A DNA stretch of 64,000 bases, taken from the NCBI GenBank assembly GCA_040081075.1, contig JBEBHJ010000004.1, positions 33,842 through 97,841 on the forward strand. Direction: 5' to 3'. Positions 1 to 9,082 of this stretch are shown here, in pieces. The notes below the pieces were generated by a model that had not been told where the DNA came from, did not search any database, and worked only from the letters and a program-made list of their open reading frames with translations. The DNA comes from JANJUB01 sp040081075. Its GTDB lineage: Bacteria > Armatimonadota > Fimbriimonadia > Fimbriimonadales > Fimbriimonadaceae. Positions within the stretch are counted from its first letter, which is position 1. Each line of letters opens with the position of its first letter. The position numbers were made by a program, and so were the translations under genes.

Positions 1-479
1 TTCGCGGCATACTCAATCTCCGCCGTCCGGGTCCAATTTCGTTCCCTTACCGGTGCTTTGATTGGGATGTGAGGCGCGTGCTGACGGAGCCCAAATTCGA
101 TGCGAAACTGGTCGTGTCCTTTTCCCGTGCAGCCATGCACAAAGCAAGCATCCGTTGTCTCCAGCGAGAGGGCATGTTCCGCCGCTTTTCGGGCGATTAG
201 CGGGCGGGCAATGGCCGTGGAAAGGGGATAGCCGAAGTAATCAGCATTCATCTTGAGGGCCGGCACGCAATAGTTTTCGGCGAACTCGTGCTTCACATCA
301 ATCGTGGTGTGATCCGTACCAAGCAGGGAAGCGCGATGCTCAGCCTGGGCAATATCGTCGGAGGGTTGACCAACATCAATCGTCACCGTGTAGATCTTCT
401 CAAAACCTTCTTCCTTCAGAACTGGAACGCAGACGGTGGTGTCGAGCCCCCCACTAAAAATGACAATGGCGGTCTTCAT
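1..479 (-). CDS. argG: Argininosuccinate synthase (N-terminal part, cut by window edge)
   Basis: This reading frame is open from the ATG at 479 down to base 1, about 159 codons, with the C-terminal part outside the window. It joins citrulline and aspartate using ATP to make argininosuccinate, the step after ArgF in arginine synthesis. The N-terminus MKTAIVIFSGGLDTTVC carries the PP-loop ATP-pyrophosphatase signature SGGLDTT. Further on, HGCTGKGHDQ matches the conserved ATP/citrulline-binding GCTGKGNDQ of the family. The start codon overlaps the argF stop (ATGA), so the two genes are translationally coupled in an argF-argG operon. Confidence 0.95.
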   Translation of the reverse strand, partial: MKTAIVIFSGGLDTTVCVPVLKEEGFEKIYTVTIDVGQPSDDIAQAEHRASLLGTDHTTIDVKHEFAENYCVPALKMNADYFGYPLSTAIARPLIARKAAEHALSLETTDACFVHGCTGKGHDQFRIEFGLRQHAPHIPIKAPVRERNWTRTAEIEYAA

Positions 480-1459
480 GCGATCACCCCATCAAGGATG
501 AGACTCATGAGTGCCTTCTGGGCGTGGAGTCGGTTATCTGACTGATGAAAGACCGCGGATTGGGGACCATCAATGACGGCCTCGGTGACCTCTAAGCCAC
601 GAACTGCAGGCAAGCAATGGAGGAAGATGGCGTTCGGGTCTGCATGTTTCATCAATTCTTCAGAGACTTGGAACTTTGCGAACCGTCGCATCCGCTCTTC
701 AGATTCCTCCTCCTGCCCCATACTCACCCAAACATCGGTGTACACGGCATGGGCTCCTTGAACTGCAAGCTCCGGGTTGTAAACCTGGGTGACATTCGGA
801 AACGTGTAGGCGATTTCATCTGATTCATAGCCTGCGGGTGTGCATATCACAACTTCGTGGCCGAGTTTTGCGGCTAATGTTGCAAAGCTGTTGCAAACAT
901 TGTTTCCGTCACCAATCCAGGTGAGTTTGAGCTTGTCCGTCCCGAAAACTTCCTCTATGGTGAGCAAATCGGCGAGAGCTTGGCATGGATGCTCTTTGTC
1001 AGTGAGGGCATTGATGACTGGCACAGTTGACCATTTTGCCAACTCCTCGATATCGGTTTGCCGATAAAGGCGAGCGACGATCATGGTCGCCCAATTCGAG
1101 AGAACGCGCGCGGTATCAGCGATAGATTCTCGTTTGCCCATTTCTATGTCGGCTTTGGTCAAATAGATCGCGTGTCCGCCAAGCTCGTGAAATCCCGTTT
1201 CAAAGGACACCCGCGTTCGCAGAGATTGCTTTTCAAAGATCATCGCCATCATTCGGTTGGCGATGGGAGCTACAAGCGTGGGATTCGAAAGTCGCTGCCT
1301 TTTGACAAACTTTGCCGTGTCAAGGATTAATCTGATTTCTTCTTTGGAAAGATCGTTGGCGGCAAGCACGTGTTTTGGCTTGCCATTGCCCCCCGGTGTA
1401 GTGGAAAGATGGTTGTTGTGGTGACTCGTAATGAGTTGTTGATAAGCTTGTTGTAACAT
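476..1459 (-). CDS. argF: Ornithine carbamoyltransferase
   Basis: Converts ornithine and carbamoyl phosphate to citrulline in the cytoplasm. The carbamoyl-phosphate site appears as SLRTRVSFE (the SLRTR variant of STRTR), followed by HPCQALADLLT and the ornithine/catalytic loop FLHCLPAVRGLEV. The DVWVSMGQEEE block near the C-terminus is also typical of the family. The chosen start gives 327 residues with about 30 extra at the N-terminus before KHVLAANDLS, where most homologues begin. The upstream AGGACGG is a reasonable ribosome binding site for this ATG, so the extension may be real. argG follows with an ATGA overlap. Confidence 0.95.
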   Translation of the reverse strand: MLQQAYQQLITSHHNNHLSTTPGGNGKPKHVLAANDLSKEEIRLILDTAKFVKRQRLSNPTLVAPIANRMMAMIFEKQSLRTRVSFETGFHELGGHAIYLTKADIEMGKRESIADTARVLSNWATMIVARLYRQTDIEELAKWSTVPVINALTDKEHPCQALADLLTIEEVFGTDKLKLTWIGDGNNVCNSFATLAAKLGHEVVICTPAGYESDEIAYTFPNVTQVYNPELAVQGAHAVYTDVWVSMGQEEESEERMRRFAKFQVSEELMKHADPNAIFLHCLPAVRGLEVTEAVIDGPQSAVFHQSDNRLHAQKALMSLILDGVIA

Positions 1460-1487
1460 GGATAGCCGTCCTGAAGTTTGGACTAGG

Positions 1488-1501
1488 GCCCAGCGCTGGG
1501 C
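1488..1501. promoter_or_regulatory. Perfect 14-bp palindrome upstream of argF
   Basis: GCCCAGCGCTGGGC is a perfect palindrome 29 bp upstream of the argF start, in the 277-bp region between the divergent argF and the mannose-1-phosphate guanylyltransferase. It could be an operator half-site pair or a small hairpin in the argF leader. It does not look like an ARG box, which is AT-rich, so no regulator is proposed. Confidence 0.3.
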
Positions 1502-1588
1502 AGAGTGAAAACTGTGCAGAGAACGGAGATTTGCGGGACCTGAGGAACTTCAGCGTTCGTTACGGTCGTCCAGGGCAAATCCCCTAGA

Positions 1589-1612
1589 TACGACGACGGC
1601 TACGACGACGGA
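1589..1612. repeat. Two tandem 12-bp direct repeats
   Basis: TACGACGACGGC is followed directly by TACGACGACGGA, two near-identical 12-mers in the argF/mannose-1-phosphate guanylyltransferase intergenic region. No coding frame or known site explains them. Nothing else was recognised in this gap. Confidence 0.4.
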
Positions 1613-1736
1613 CAGCAACCTGCGGTGACGAGAAAACGTCGCCAGAAACCAAGTATGGATTCGCGGGATTGCCGTGTAAGATAGTTCATTATGGGGCGAA
1701 CAAGCGAAAAAAGCAAGTCCCCGGCATAATCCAATC

Positions 1737-2753
1737 ATGAAAAAAGTTGCAGTGGTCATGGCAGGCGGTTCCGGGGAGCGGTTTTGGCCGGTTTCCACGG
1801 TATTGGAACCTAAGCAACTGTTGCGCCTCACCCCTTCAGGCAAAACTCTGCTTGAAGAAGCGATAGAAAGAGTGGCTCCTGTTACGGGAGAAGACAACGT
1901 CTTTGTTTCAACGTCCCGTCACTTGCAACCAAAGCTGGTTGAATCGGGAATTGTGCCGTCGGAAAGAGTGCTCGCTGAGCCGGTGAAGCGAAACACGCTT
2001 GGTGCAGTTTTATGGTCCGCCGCCCAGATTGAGCGTCAAATGGGCGATCAAGTGGCGCTCGCGATCACGACGGCCGACCATCTCATTTCTCCGCAAGCGT
2101 CATTTTGTGAGGATGTCGAAAAGGCGCTTGATACCGCAATTGCAACGGGCTCAATCACCATCATTGGAATTCCTCCCACACGCCCGGAAATTGGTTACGG
2201 TTACCTTGAAACTGGTCAAGGTTCTAGCGTGATTTCGTTCAAAGAAAAACCCGATTCGGAAACGGCCGAGAAGTATTTGCGAGCTGGAAACTATTTGTGG
2301 AACAGCGGCATGTTCATCATGACCCTCACGGGGCTGCGCGAGACCTTGCATAGCGTCGACCCCGATCTCTATGTGATCTACAAACTAATGGTTGAAGGAC
2401 AAGATGCTTTTGCGGATTTGCCGTCAATCGCGTTCGACCGCGCCGTCTTAGAGAAGGCATCGGACATCAAGTTTGTAAAGGGAACGTTCCAGTGGGATGA
2501 CATTGGCTCCTGGGATTCGTTGCTCAGGACATTCCCCGATGAAGCAAACTCGGTGGTCGGTCGCCTCACCCAGATTGATTCGAGCGGCAACGTGGTGTAT
2601 TCCACGAGTTCTGATGTCAGGGTGAATCTGTTGGGCGTTCGTGGCCTTGGTGTGATCGTTTCCAATGGGGAAGTGGTAGTCATTGATCTATCCCGTAGCC
2701 AAGAAGTAAGAGACCTCGCAACGCTGGCCGCAGAAGACCAACAAAATCACTAG
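1737..2753 (+). CDS. manC: Mannose-1-phosphate guanylyltransferase
   Basis: Makes GDP-mannose from mannose 1-phosphate and GTP for cell-surface glycans. The N-terminus has the nucleotidyltransferase signature AGGSGERFWPVS followed by PKQLLRL, which is diagnostic for ManC/RfbM-type enzymes. FKEKPD and NSGMF in the middle are the second family signature, and FQWDDIGSWDSL is the metal/sugar-phosphate block. At 338 residues it is the short, monofunctional form without the C-terminal phosphomannose isomerase cupin. It stands alone, divergent from argF, and no polysaccharide cluster is seen beside it. The ribosome binding site is weak. Confidence 0.93.
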   Translation: MKKVAVVMAGGSGERFWPVSTVLEPKQLLRLTPSGKTLLEEAIERVAPVTGEDNVFVSTSRHLQPKLVESGIVPSERVLAEPVKRNTLGAVLWSAAQIERQMGDQVALAITTADHLISPQASFCEDVEKALDTAIATGSITIIGIPPTRPEIGYGYLETGQGSSVISFKEKPDSETAEKYLRAGNYLWNSGMFIMTLTGLRETLHSVDPDLYVIYKLMVEGQDAFADLPSIAFDRAVLEKASDIKFVKGTFQWDDIGSWDSLLRTFPDEANSVVGRLTQIDSSGNVVYSTSSDVRVNLLGVRGLGVIVSNGEVVVIDLSRSQEVRDLATLAAEDQQNH

Positions 2754-2887
2754 CTAGCACACTTTTTAGGTTCCCCGGTAAACGTTTTGGGGTTTGAGTG
2801 AAAGCAGGTAACAACGCTGTACGGGGAAACGTATACCCCCGTAATTGCCCTGTGAAATCAACTTACAACGGATGGAACCACACGGTC

Positions 2888-4963
2888 ATGCAATGGCATA
2901 AGGGTGTTTTAGTTTTTGGCTTAGTCGCGCTAATGGGGAGCGCGTTCGCTCAGCAAACTGTGTGGGATGTTACATCGGTAGGTAGCGATCCCACTTTTTC
3001 GAATTACAACTCTACGCTAGGAAGCGTGGAGAATATTGGGGGTAAGGATTTTCTAAATGTAACCCTCAACAGTTGGGGCAATGTTGCCCAAAGTTTCACT
3101 ACGCCTCAAAACTGGAGCGGATATAACAGCTTCAAGATGACGGTTGAAAACGAAGAGACATTCCCGCTTTCGATCGCATTTAAGGTGAGACTTACCGGAA
3201 CAAACGATACGATGCTGGGAATCTACGAGGTAGGACCGCGTGAAAAGCTACAGGTCCTGGTCGATAACGGGGCATTTCAGGCAAGCAATCCGTTTACGCA
3301 CCTTCCCCAATCCGCAATCCCAGAACATTATCGGTTGAACCCAGTTTTTACGCCCCGGAACCTCTCGTCCGTTGCTGGATGGGTGCTGTATTATCGGGGA
3401 GATCCCACCGCCCGCATCAAAGTTTCGAACATCGAGATGTTGAACGTTAACTACTCGACCACGCAAACCATTGATAAGTTTGGCCAACTGTTCAGTCAGG
3501 TTTGGGAGGGCAAGGCACATGCTGACTCAGACTTGGGTAACCAAGCCATTGCCGAAGCGGCTGACTTGAACGCAAATCCTGGCCCCGGTGAAGCATGGGG
3601 TTCGAACACCTTCCAAGCCATGGCAACAGGTAAGTGGCGAACGATAAAGGGGCCAACCGGCAACTGGTACCTCGTAACACCACAAGGCAAGATCTTTTGG
3701 AGTTTTGGCGCCACGTCTGTGCGCGGAATTAACCCGACCGTCACTCAAGGTCGAGAGTCCACTTTCCGAAACTTACCCGCGACCGGTGCTCCAGATTCGC
3801 AGTTCTTTACATCCGTATGGTCGGCTGGCGCAAACCGGACAGCCTTTGATTTTTACGCAAGAAACTTGAACGCGAAGTACGGCGCAACGTATGATGCTGA
3901 TTGGCGCAATGTTGCGGGTAAGAGACTCAAGTCTTGGGGAATGAATACACTGGGCTCTGGATCGGACCTCTCGTTGATGGCAAGCCAAAACTTGGCCGGG
4001 GTCACGACGCACTCAACCGCCGGATTCACAACCACACTCAACACACCGGACGCCTACTGGGCCAAGCTGCCCGATCCGTTCGCAGGGAACTTCCAATACT
4101 TCATTGAGAGCAACTGGCGCAGTTCTCTCATGTCATTCCACCAGACGGGGCGTCTGATCGGAGTGTTCGTTGATGGTGAGAACTCTTGGGGCTTGCGCGA
4201 TGGTACACCTCGCCAGCGCTATCAGATCCCGTTGGCTGCTCTGCGCGCTCCAAAAGGTCAACCCGCAAAGATCAAGTTCATCAACGAACTTCGGGGCCGT
4301 TACGTCAACGTGGGTGCGCTAAACACTGCCTGGGGCACTCTATTCTCATCGTGGACCCAGATGTACAACGACTCAATCGAGATCACTGATGAGCAAATGA
4401 CGCCAGAATGCCTTCAGGATTGCTCAAAGTTCCTGGGCACATTCGCAACTAACTACTACTACAAGATCAAGATGGGATTGAAAAGTATGGGTTTCACCGG
4501 GCTATTCCTTGGCTCAAAGGATCACCCAGGCTGGACTCCTCACGAGGTTTTCGTCGCGATGTCTAAGCAAGTGGACGTGATTTCGGTGACGCTTTACGGC
4601 GCTGCAGATCGAATCCCCCTGACGTATCTTGAGAGCTTCAACAAGCCGATCATGATCCCGGAGTTCGCTTTCTCCTGCCACGGCGCTGGTACCGGCGCGA
4701 GTCGAGGCAGCAATCCTGCGGTTGAGCGTTGCTCAGATGACCGCGGTCAGGCCGCCGAGGACTACCTGCAACGTGTTCTCGCTTCTAAGTTCGTGGTTGG
4801 CGTGCACTGGTTCACTTACATTGACGAACCGCTGACCGGTCGCCCCATCGACAGCGCCAACTATCCGCTCGGCATCGTGAGCATTACGGATCAACCTCAT
4901 AGTGACTTGGTTCAAGTTTTCCGAACCTTTAGCCAAGGCATGTACTCCCGTCGCGGTTTCTAA
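2888..4963 (+). CDS. Secreted agarase-like glycoside hydrolase (GH50-like)
   Basis: About 691 residues from the ATG that begins MQWHKGVLVF, chosen because a clean signal peptide ending AFAQ follows. The frame stays open 30 codons further upstream, but that extension has no signal character. The N-terminal third is a jelly-roll-like carbohydrate-binding domain. The catalytic part begins at GNWYLVTPQGKIFWSFG, very like the WxLVxPxGxxFxSxG entry of beta-agarases. Probable clan GH-A catalytic residues are E431 in FVDGENSWG (acid/base) and E592 in IMIPEFAF (nucleophile). The usual Asn before the acid/base Glu is Gly here. The true substrate could be another galactan. A terminator follows. Confidence 0.65.
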   Translation: MQWHKGVLVFGLVALMGSAFAQQTVWDVTSVGSDPTFSNYNSTLGSVENIGGKDFLNVTLNSWGNVAQSFTTPQNWSGYNSFKMTVENEETFPLSIAFKVRLTGTNDTMLGIYEVGPREKLQVLVDNGAFQASNPFTHLPQSAIPEHYRLNPVFTPRNLSSVAGWVLYYRGDPTARIKVSNIEMLNVNYSTTQTIDKFGQLFSQVWEGKAHADSDLGNQAIAEAADLNANPGPGEAWGSNTFQAMATGKWRTIKGPTGNWYLVTPQGKIFWSFGATSVRGINPTVTQGRESTFRNLPATGAPDSQFFTSVWSAGANRTAFDFYARNLNAKYGATYDADWRNVAGKRLKSWGMNTLGSGSDLSLMASQNLAGVTTHSTAGFTTTLNTPDAYWAKLPDPFAGNFQYFIESNWRSSLMSFHQTGRLIGVFVDGENSWGLRDGTPRQRYQIPLAALRAPKGQPAKIKFINELRGRYVNVGALNTAWGTLFSSWTQMYNDSIEITDEQMTPECLQDCSKFLGTFATNYYYKIKMGLKSMGFTGLFLGSKDHPGWTPHEVFVAMSKQVDVISVTLYGAADRIPLTYLESFNKPIMIPEFAFSCHGAGTGASRGSNPAVERCSDDRGQAAEDYLQRVLASKFVVGVHWFTYIDEPLTGRPIDSANYPLGIVSITDQPHSDLVQVFRTFSQGMYSRRGF

Positions 4964-4986
4964 CCCCATCCCTCTCCTCAGCTGGC

Positions 4987-5014
4987 GGCCGTCCCATACA
5001 GGGGCGGTCGTTTT
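4987..5014 (+). terminator. Rho-independent terminator after the agarase-like gene
   Basis: A 9-bp stem with two G-U pairs (4987-4995 with 5001-5009) encloses the 5-base loop ATACA and is followed by GTTTT. It lies 24 bases past the stop codon. Confidence 0.65.
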
Positions 5015-5102
5015 GCTATTGGTTCTAACCCAAACAAACTCCTTGCTGGGGATCTTAGTGAGAGAACTCATACTCCTGGTTAGAGCAAAGTTCGTGCCAA
5101 AC

Positions 5103-5993
5103 TCACCGCTTCGGACGTTCAAATGTAGGTGCCACGTAAACAAAGTCTCCAATGCCTCGTGAAACCTTGGCGGGTTGCCCAGATTCAACCATCGCCACGG
5201 TAAGGGTCTTCTCACCAGTCCGACGCAATATCCTGTAATTGATCCCCTGACCATACATGCCGTGTCCTATTCCGGCAATGATGACCATGACCGTATTTCG
5301 GCCCGCCGCTCTATTCTCAAAATATTTGATCGCAGTATCAGCCATGCCTTCGTCCCAGAGAACCTGAGCCTTGTAGATGTTAGCGGAGGTGGGTGGGTGC
5401 CCGCCCATAAGCGCGACGAAGACATTCTCATGATCCTTGTTGCCTAAGTACAACTCGGCGGGCAACTGCTGTCGTTGCTCGGCGGTAAGGCCCTCATAGC
5501 CGCCCTTTCCAACAGCTCTGACCCAATCCCGTGGCACGTTTAGCGCCACCATCGGAAGCCGGCTCTTTTGAATTGTTCTGAAGATAGGGGCATAGATTTC
5601 AAACGGGAATCCCCATTGCTTTTGCCAATCGGATTCAACAATGAACTGAGGTTCCGTGTATCGCCCCAACGACCAAGGAGCCAAGGACTTCTGAACGGGC
5701 CTTGTAAACATTTCAAAGCCCACAACAACATCTCGGCCTTGTGCGACCAACGCATCGATTACCGAGGCTTGCATCTTGTGGTGATCGGGATGGTCATGAC
5801 TCTCACCCACAAACACATAGCGATAACCTTTCGCGGCTTTAGCGATATCCACGACACTTGCTGTTCCCATCGTTGTTGTGTTTCGAATTTCGCCCACGGC
5901 CACACTAACTGTTCCGGGGCGCCCTATGGGCAAGTTTCGGGGATCGGGCCCCTCGGACTGGGCGAGAATGAGTGGGAGAATCATGACTTTCAT
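5103..5993 (-). CDS. ChaN-like (haem-binding uptake / Tiki superfamily) exported protein
   Basis: 296 residues with a short hydrophobic N-terminus (MKVMILPLILAQ) that looks like a signal peptide. The conserved block YVFVGESHDHPDHH and the later GFEMFTRPVQ, IYAPIF and IIAGIGHGMYGQG match the DUF399/ChaN fold, whose characterised members bind haem or belong to the Tiki metalloprotease superfamily. The His/Asp-rich GESHDHPDHH and GIGHGMYG segments would form the metal or haem site. feoB-feoA lie one gene away, which is at least compatible with an iron theme. The start is 23 bp from the divergent lipoprotein gene. Confidence 0.75.
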   Translation of the reverse strand: MKVMILPLILAQSEGPDPRNLPIGRPGTVSVAVGEIRNTTTMGTASVVDIAKAAKGYRYVFVGESHDHPDHHKMQASVIDALVAQGRDVVVGFEMFTRPVQKSLAPWSLGRYTEPQFIVESDWQKQWGFPFEIYAPIFRTIQKSRLPMVALNVPRDWVRAVGKGGYEGLTAEQRQQLPAELYLGNKDHENVFVALMGGHPPTSANIYKAQVLWDEGMADTAIKYFENRAAGRNTVMVIIAGIGHGMYGQGINYRILRRTGEKTLTVAMVESGQPAKVSRGIGDFVYVAPTFERPKR

Positions 5994-6016
5994 TAAACCC
6001 GAAGTATCCTATTGGT

Positions 6017-6556
6017 GTGATCATCAAGATTCTCGCCTTCTGTAGCTTGATCGCCCTTTTGGGGTGTGGCAAGAGCGCGGGTGTCCCGGAAAGTTCGACA
6101 AAGGCGAGCCCGAGCCCAGAACAATTGGTTTACGAACAATTGCGGTCGGGATCCATTCAGCTTGATGCCGCCAGCCAGATTTTAGCGGAAGCGCTTGAGG
6201 TTGCCAATTCGAAAACCATGCCTAAAGATGAGGCACTTGGAGAGTTGCGAGACCTTGTTGACGGCGCCGGGGCTTCGATCGCGGACTTTGTTGAACCGCC
6301 CAAGGACTTGCAGGAGGTTCAAGCCAAATTTGCGGAGTTCGATGACACTCGACTCAAGAGCGTGGAGGCCGCAAATGACGCGATTCATGCAACGGCAGAT
6401 GCACTTGAAATCGCCGAAGTCCTGCGAGAGGACCCTGCTAACGAAAAGAACGCCGATCTGCACGACTTAGCCGACTTGCTTGCAGAAGCGAAACAGAATT
6501 TGAGGGATGCCATTATTACCCTGGGCGGAAAAGTGGAAGTAGACGCTTCTCAGTAA
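6017..6556 (+). CDS. Small alpha-helical lipoprotein, function unknown
   Basis: 179 residues from a GTG start. The N-terminus IIKILAFCSLIALLGCGKS has a clear lipobox (LLGC, Cys17), so the mature protein should be lipid-anchored. The rest is acidic, rich in Ala, Glu, Asp and Leu, and looks fully helical with possible coiled coil (TADALEIAEVLRED, ADLLAEAKQNLRDAI). No family was recognised. It diverges from the ChaN-like gene and overlaps the feoB stop tail-to-tail by 7 bases. Confidence 0.7.
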   Translation: MIIKILAFCSLIALLGCGKSAGVPESSTKASPSPEQLVYEQLRSGSIQLDAASQILAEALEVANSKTMPKDEALGELRDLVDGAGASIADFVEPPKDLQEVQAKFAEFDDTRLKSVEAANDAIHATADALEIAEVLREDPANEKNADLHDLADLLAEAKQNLRDAIITLGGKVEVDASQ

Positions 6557-8673
6557 CCTAGAATTCGACCCAATTGATGAACGCCGACCGCGGCGAGATA
6601 GGCCAACGTTGTCATGTATCCGAACATAAACAGGGGCCACTTCCAACTGTTCGTTTCCCGCTTTGCCGTGGCTAGTGTGGCCATGCATTGAGCGCACAAA
6701 GCGAAAAACACCATGAGTCCCACCGCAGTCCACTCGGTTAGCAGGGGCTTTCCATCCGGCCACTTTGCCCCTTGAATCGCTTTTCGCATCGCTCCAGATT
6801 CTGGCTCTTGATCGCCGATCGTAAACAAAATTCCCATGGAAGGGACAACCACTTCGCGGGCTGGAAAGGCGGCCAGGATGGAGGTAGTAATTCGCCAGTC
6901 AAATCCTGCCGGTAGAAACACAGGCTCAATGGCCCTACCCGCCTGCCCGAGATAACTATTGCGTAGTTCTTGCTCCCGGATGTAGGCATCCTCTCTTCCA
7001 GAGCGGGGAGCGGCGAAATACTCCAGCCGGTAGCGAGCTTTGGCCTCATCGGACCGCGGAAAGTAGCTCGCCGCCCAGATGAGAATGGACATGAAGAAGA
7101 TCATTGTCCCGGCCGTTTGTAGGAATACCCGACCCCTTTGGACTACGGCAATCCATACGTCTTTGAGTCGGGGAAGTTGGTAGGGAGGCAGTTCAAGCAA
7201 AAATGGAATCCGCTTGCTCTTTATCACGCCACGATTGAGGATGTAAACAACCGGTATTGCTACAACAAGACCCAGCAGGTGCATCGCGAAGAGCGTAAAC
7301 CCCGCCCACGCGGCACCGAACTTGGGTTCGATGATCGCACCAATTAAGAGAACATAAACCGGGAGCCTTGCTGAACAGCTCATCAACGGAGCCACCAAGA
7401 TTGTTGCCAGGCGACTCTTGGGGTCGGGCATCACCCGAGCCGCCATGATCCCTGGGATAGCACAGGCGAAGCTCGACAGCAGCGGGATAAACGCCCGTCC
7501 ATTCAGTCCACACCAGCCCAATAGCCGATCCATTAAGAATGCCGCGCGCGCCAAGTAGCCGGAACCTTCCAAGATACTGATGAATACAAATAGAATGAGA
7601 ATCTGGGGCAAGAACACAATGGCGGCACTCATGCCTCCAAGAATGCCGTCCACCACCAACGACTGAAGCCAGGGAATCGACTCGAGGCGACTGCTGGCCG
7701 CGGTTCCGAGCCAGCCAAACACGCTTTCGACTCCATCCATCACCGGCGAAGCAAACGTGTAAATAGACTGAAAAACAAGGTACATGACGCCGACAAACAC
7801 AACCAACCCGGCAATTCGATGGGTTAAGATGCGATCCATCTTTTCTGATACCGTTCGCTTGGGAATGCCTACGTGGGTGATCACTTGTGCCGTCAGCTTA
7901 GCCGCCCAATCATAACGGTTGGAAACGACGCTGGTGGCAGCAATGCCTTGCACACCTATCGCGTTCCGAGCGGAATCAAACGACTCCAAAACTTCGGGTA
8001 CGTGTTCGAGTTTTTTGCGGAAAATCGGCTCGGGCTCAAGCAACCCAATGCGAAGTTCGGCGCGGGGAATATCCATGCCGATTCTTGCCAAACGTTCTTT
8101 TACCGCTGTGACATTCTCTTCCAAAAATGGTGGAAGTCCGAAGTCAACATGGGGAACCCGGGGCGAACCCAAATTTTCCAAGATGGCCTCTCGTAACGCG
8201 GTGATCCCACGACCCTGATTCCCGATTACGACCACGATTTGTGCGTCAAGTTCCTGCGCCAAACGGGGAACATCAACCGTGTCTCCATTGGGTTTCAGCA
8301 GGTCCGTCATCGTAAGTGCAACCAAAAGCGGAATGCCAGCATCCACCAGTTGAGAGTAGAGAAAGAGGTTTCGCTCAAGATTAGCAGCGTTGAGGACACA
8401 CACGAGCAAGTCGGGCTTGGGATGCTCAGCCGAGCCTAAGATTGCAGCCGTTGCAACTTCCTCATCGGCCGATTTAGGATGCATCGAGTACAGCCCAGGA
8501 ATATCCAGAAACTCAACTTCGATGTCGCCAAGCTTTGCGTTTGCGCTAATCCGCTCAACAGTGACCCCGGGATAGTTTCCCACTTTCTGATTCGCACCCG
8601 TGAGCGAGTTAAACAGGCACGTCTTACCGGCGTTTGGGTTTCCGACAACGGCAATAAGGGGGATCTTGGGCAT
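6550..8673 (-). CDS. feoB: Ferrous iron transport protein B
   Basis: GTPase-coupled Fe(II) importer of the inner membrane, 707 residues, close to the usual length. The N-terminal G domain has G1 GNPNAGKT at about residue 11, the GVTVE switch, G3 DIPGLYS, and TMTDLL at the G4 position. A helical linker leads to the transmembrane part, which contains the Gate motif CAIPGIMAAR and a second gate segment, plus the long hydrophilic loop near YFPRSDEAKARYR. The feoA gene lies 8 bases upstream, so the pair forms a feoAB operon. No feoC is seen. Confidence 0.97.
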   Translation of the reverse strand: MPKIPLIAVVGNPNAGKTCLFNSLTGANQKVGNYPGVTVERISANAKLGDIEVEFLDIPGLYSMHPKSADEEVATAAILGSAEHPKPDLLVCVLNAANLERNLFLYSQLVDAGIPLLVALTMTDLLKPNGDTVDVPRLAQELDAQIVVVIGNQGRGITALREAILENLGSPRVPHVDFGLPPFLEENVTAVKERLARIGMDIPRAELRIGLLEPEPIFRKKLEHVPEVLESFDSARNAIGVQGIAATSVVSNRYDWAAKLTAQVITHVGIPKRTVSEKMDRILTHRIAGLVVFVGVMYLVFQSIYTFASPVMDGVESVFGWLGTAASSRLESIPWLQSLVVDGILGGMSAAIVFLPQILILFVFISILEGSGYLARAAFLMDRLLGWCGLNGRAFIPLLSSFACAIPGIMAARVMPDPKSRLATILVAPLMSCSARLPVYVLLIGAIIEPKFGAAWAGFTLFAMHLLGLVVAIPVVYILNRGVIKSKRIPFLLELPPYQLPRLKDVWIAVVQRGRVFLQTAGTMIFFMSILIWAASYFPRSDEAKARYRLEYFAAPRSGREDAYIREQELRNSYLGQAGRAIEPVFLPAGFDWRITTSILAAFPAREVVVPSMGILFTIGDQEPESGAMRKAIQGAKWPDGKPLLTEWTAVGLMVFFALCAQCMATLATAKRETNSWKWPLFMFGYMTTLAYLAAVGVHQLGRILGY

Positions 8674-8681
8674 TGGGCGAG

Positions 8682-8906
8682 TTAAATTAGCTCGACCTCT
8701 ATCCCCGCGGCTTCACACTTTCTCAGGCAAAGGGAATAACCGCGCAAACGAATTTCGATCGTATCACCAAACGGTGCAACCTTAGCGACCGAAAACTCCG
8801 TTCCAACTGTGAGGCCCATTTCTTGAAGTCTCAACGTAGCTGGATTGGGCTCAATCGTTGAGACCCTTGCTCGCATATTGCGTTGGAGTTGATCAAAACT
8901 CATCAT
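8682..8906 (-). CDS. feoA: Ferrous iron transport protein A
   Basis: 74-residue SH3-like cytoplasmic protein that assists FeoB. The pattern LRLQEMGLTVGTEFSVAKVAPFGDTIEIRLRG is the standard FeoA domain (RLxxMGLxxGxxixVxxxAPxGdpixixv). It begins MMSFDQL; either Met could be the start. It immediately precedes feoB. No Fur box could be assigned with confidence in the 170 bp upstream. Confidence 0.92.
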   Translation of the reverse strand: MMSFDQLQRNMRARVSTIEPNPATLRLQEMGLTVGTEFSVAKVAPFGDTIEIRLRGYSLCLRKCEAAGIEVELI

Positions 8907-9082
8907 CTGAACGTTACCACGTTTCTTAACCTGCTGTTAAGCCTAGACGGCTCGCTAGTGGGGAAAGTTTACTCTTTATCTTGATTTGTTCGTCAGGATT
9001 CATTGGAACTTTGCCGTATCCCTTCTTGTTAGGTTCCATATTCTGCCAGCACAGCGAGTTTGAGAAGAGAAGCAATACACTT

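Noticed and set aside
1550..1897. 115-codon open frame on the - strand
   Set aside because: Overlaps the N-terminus of the guanylyltransferase antisense; low-complexity Val/Arg stretch; no ribosome binding site.
2820..2843. Hairpin TACGGGG/CCCCGTA before the agarase-like gene, considered as a c-di-GMP riboswitch
   Set aside because: The conserved GCAAA and GGGACGCAAAGC elements of the riboswitch are not present.
4733..5254. 173-codon open frame on the - strand
   Set aside because: Covers the 3' end of the agarase-like gene and the ChaN 3' end in other frames; no start signal and no domain.
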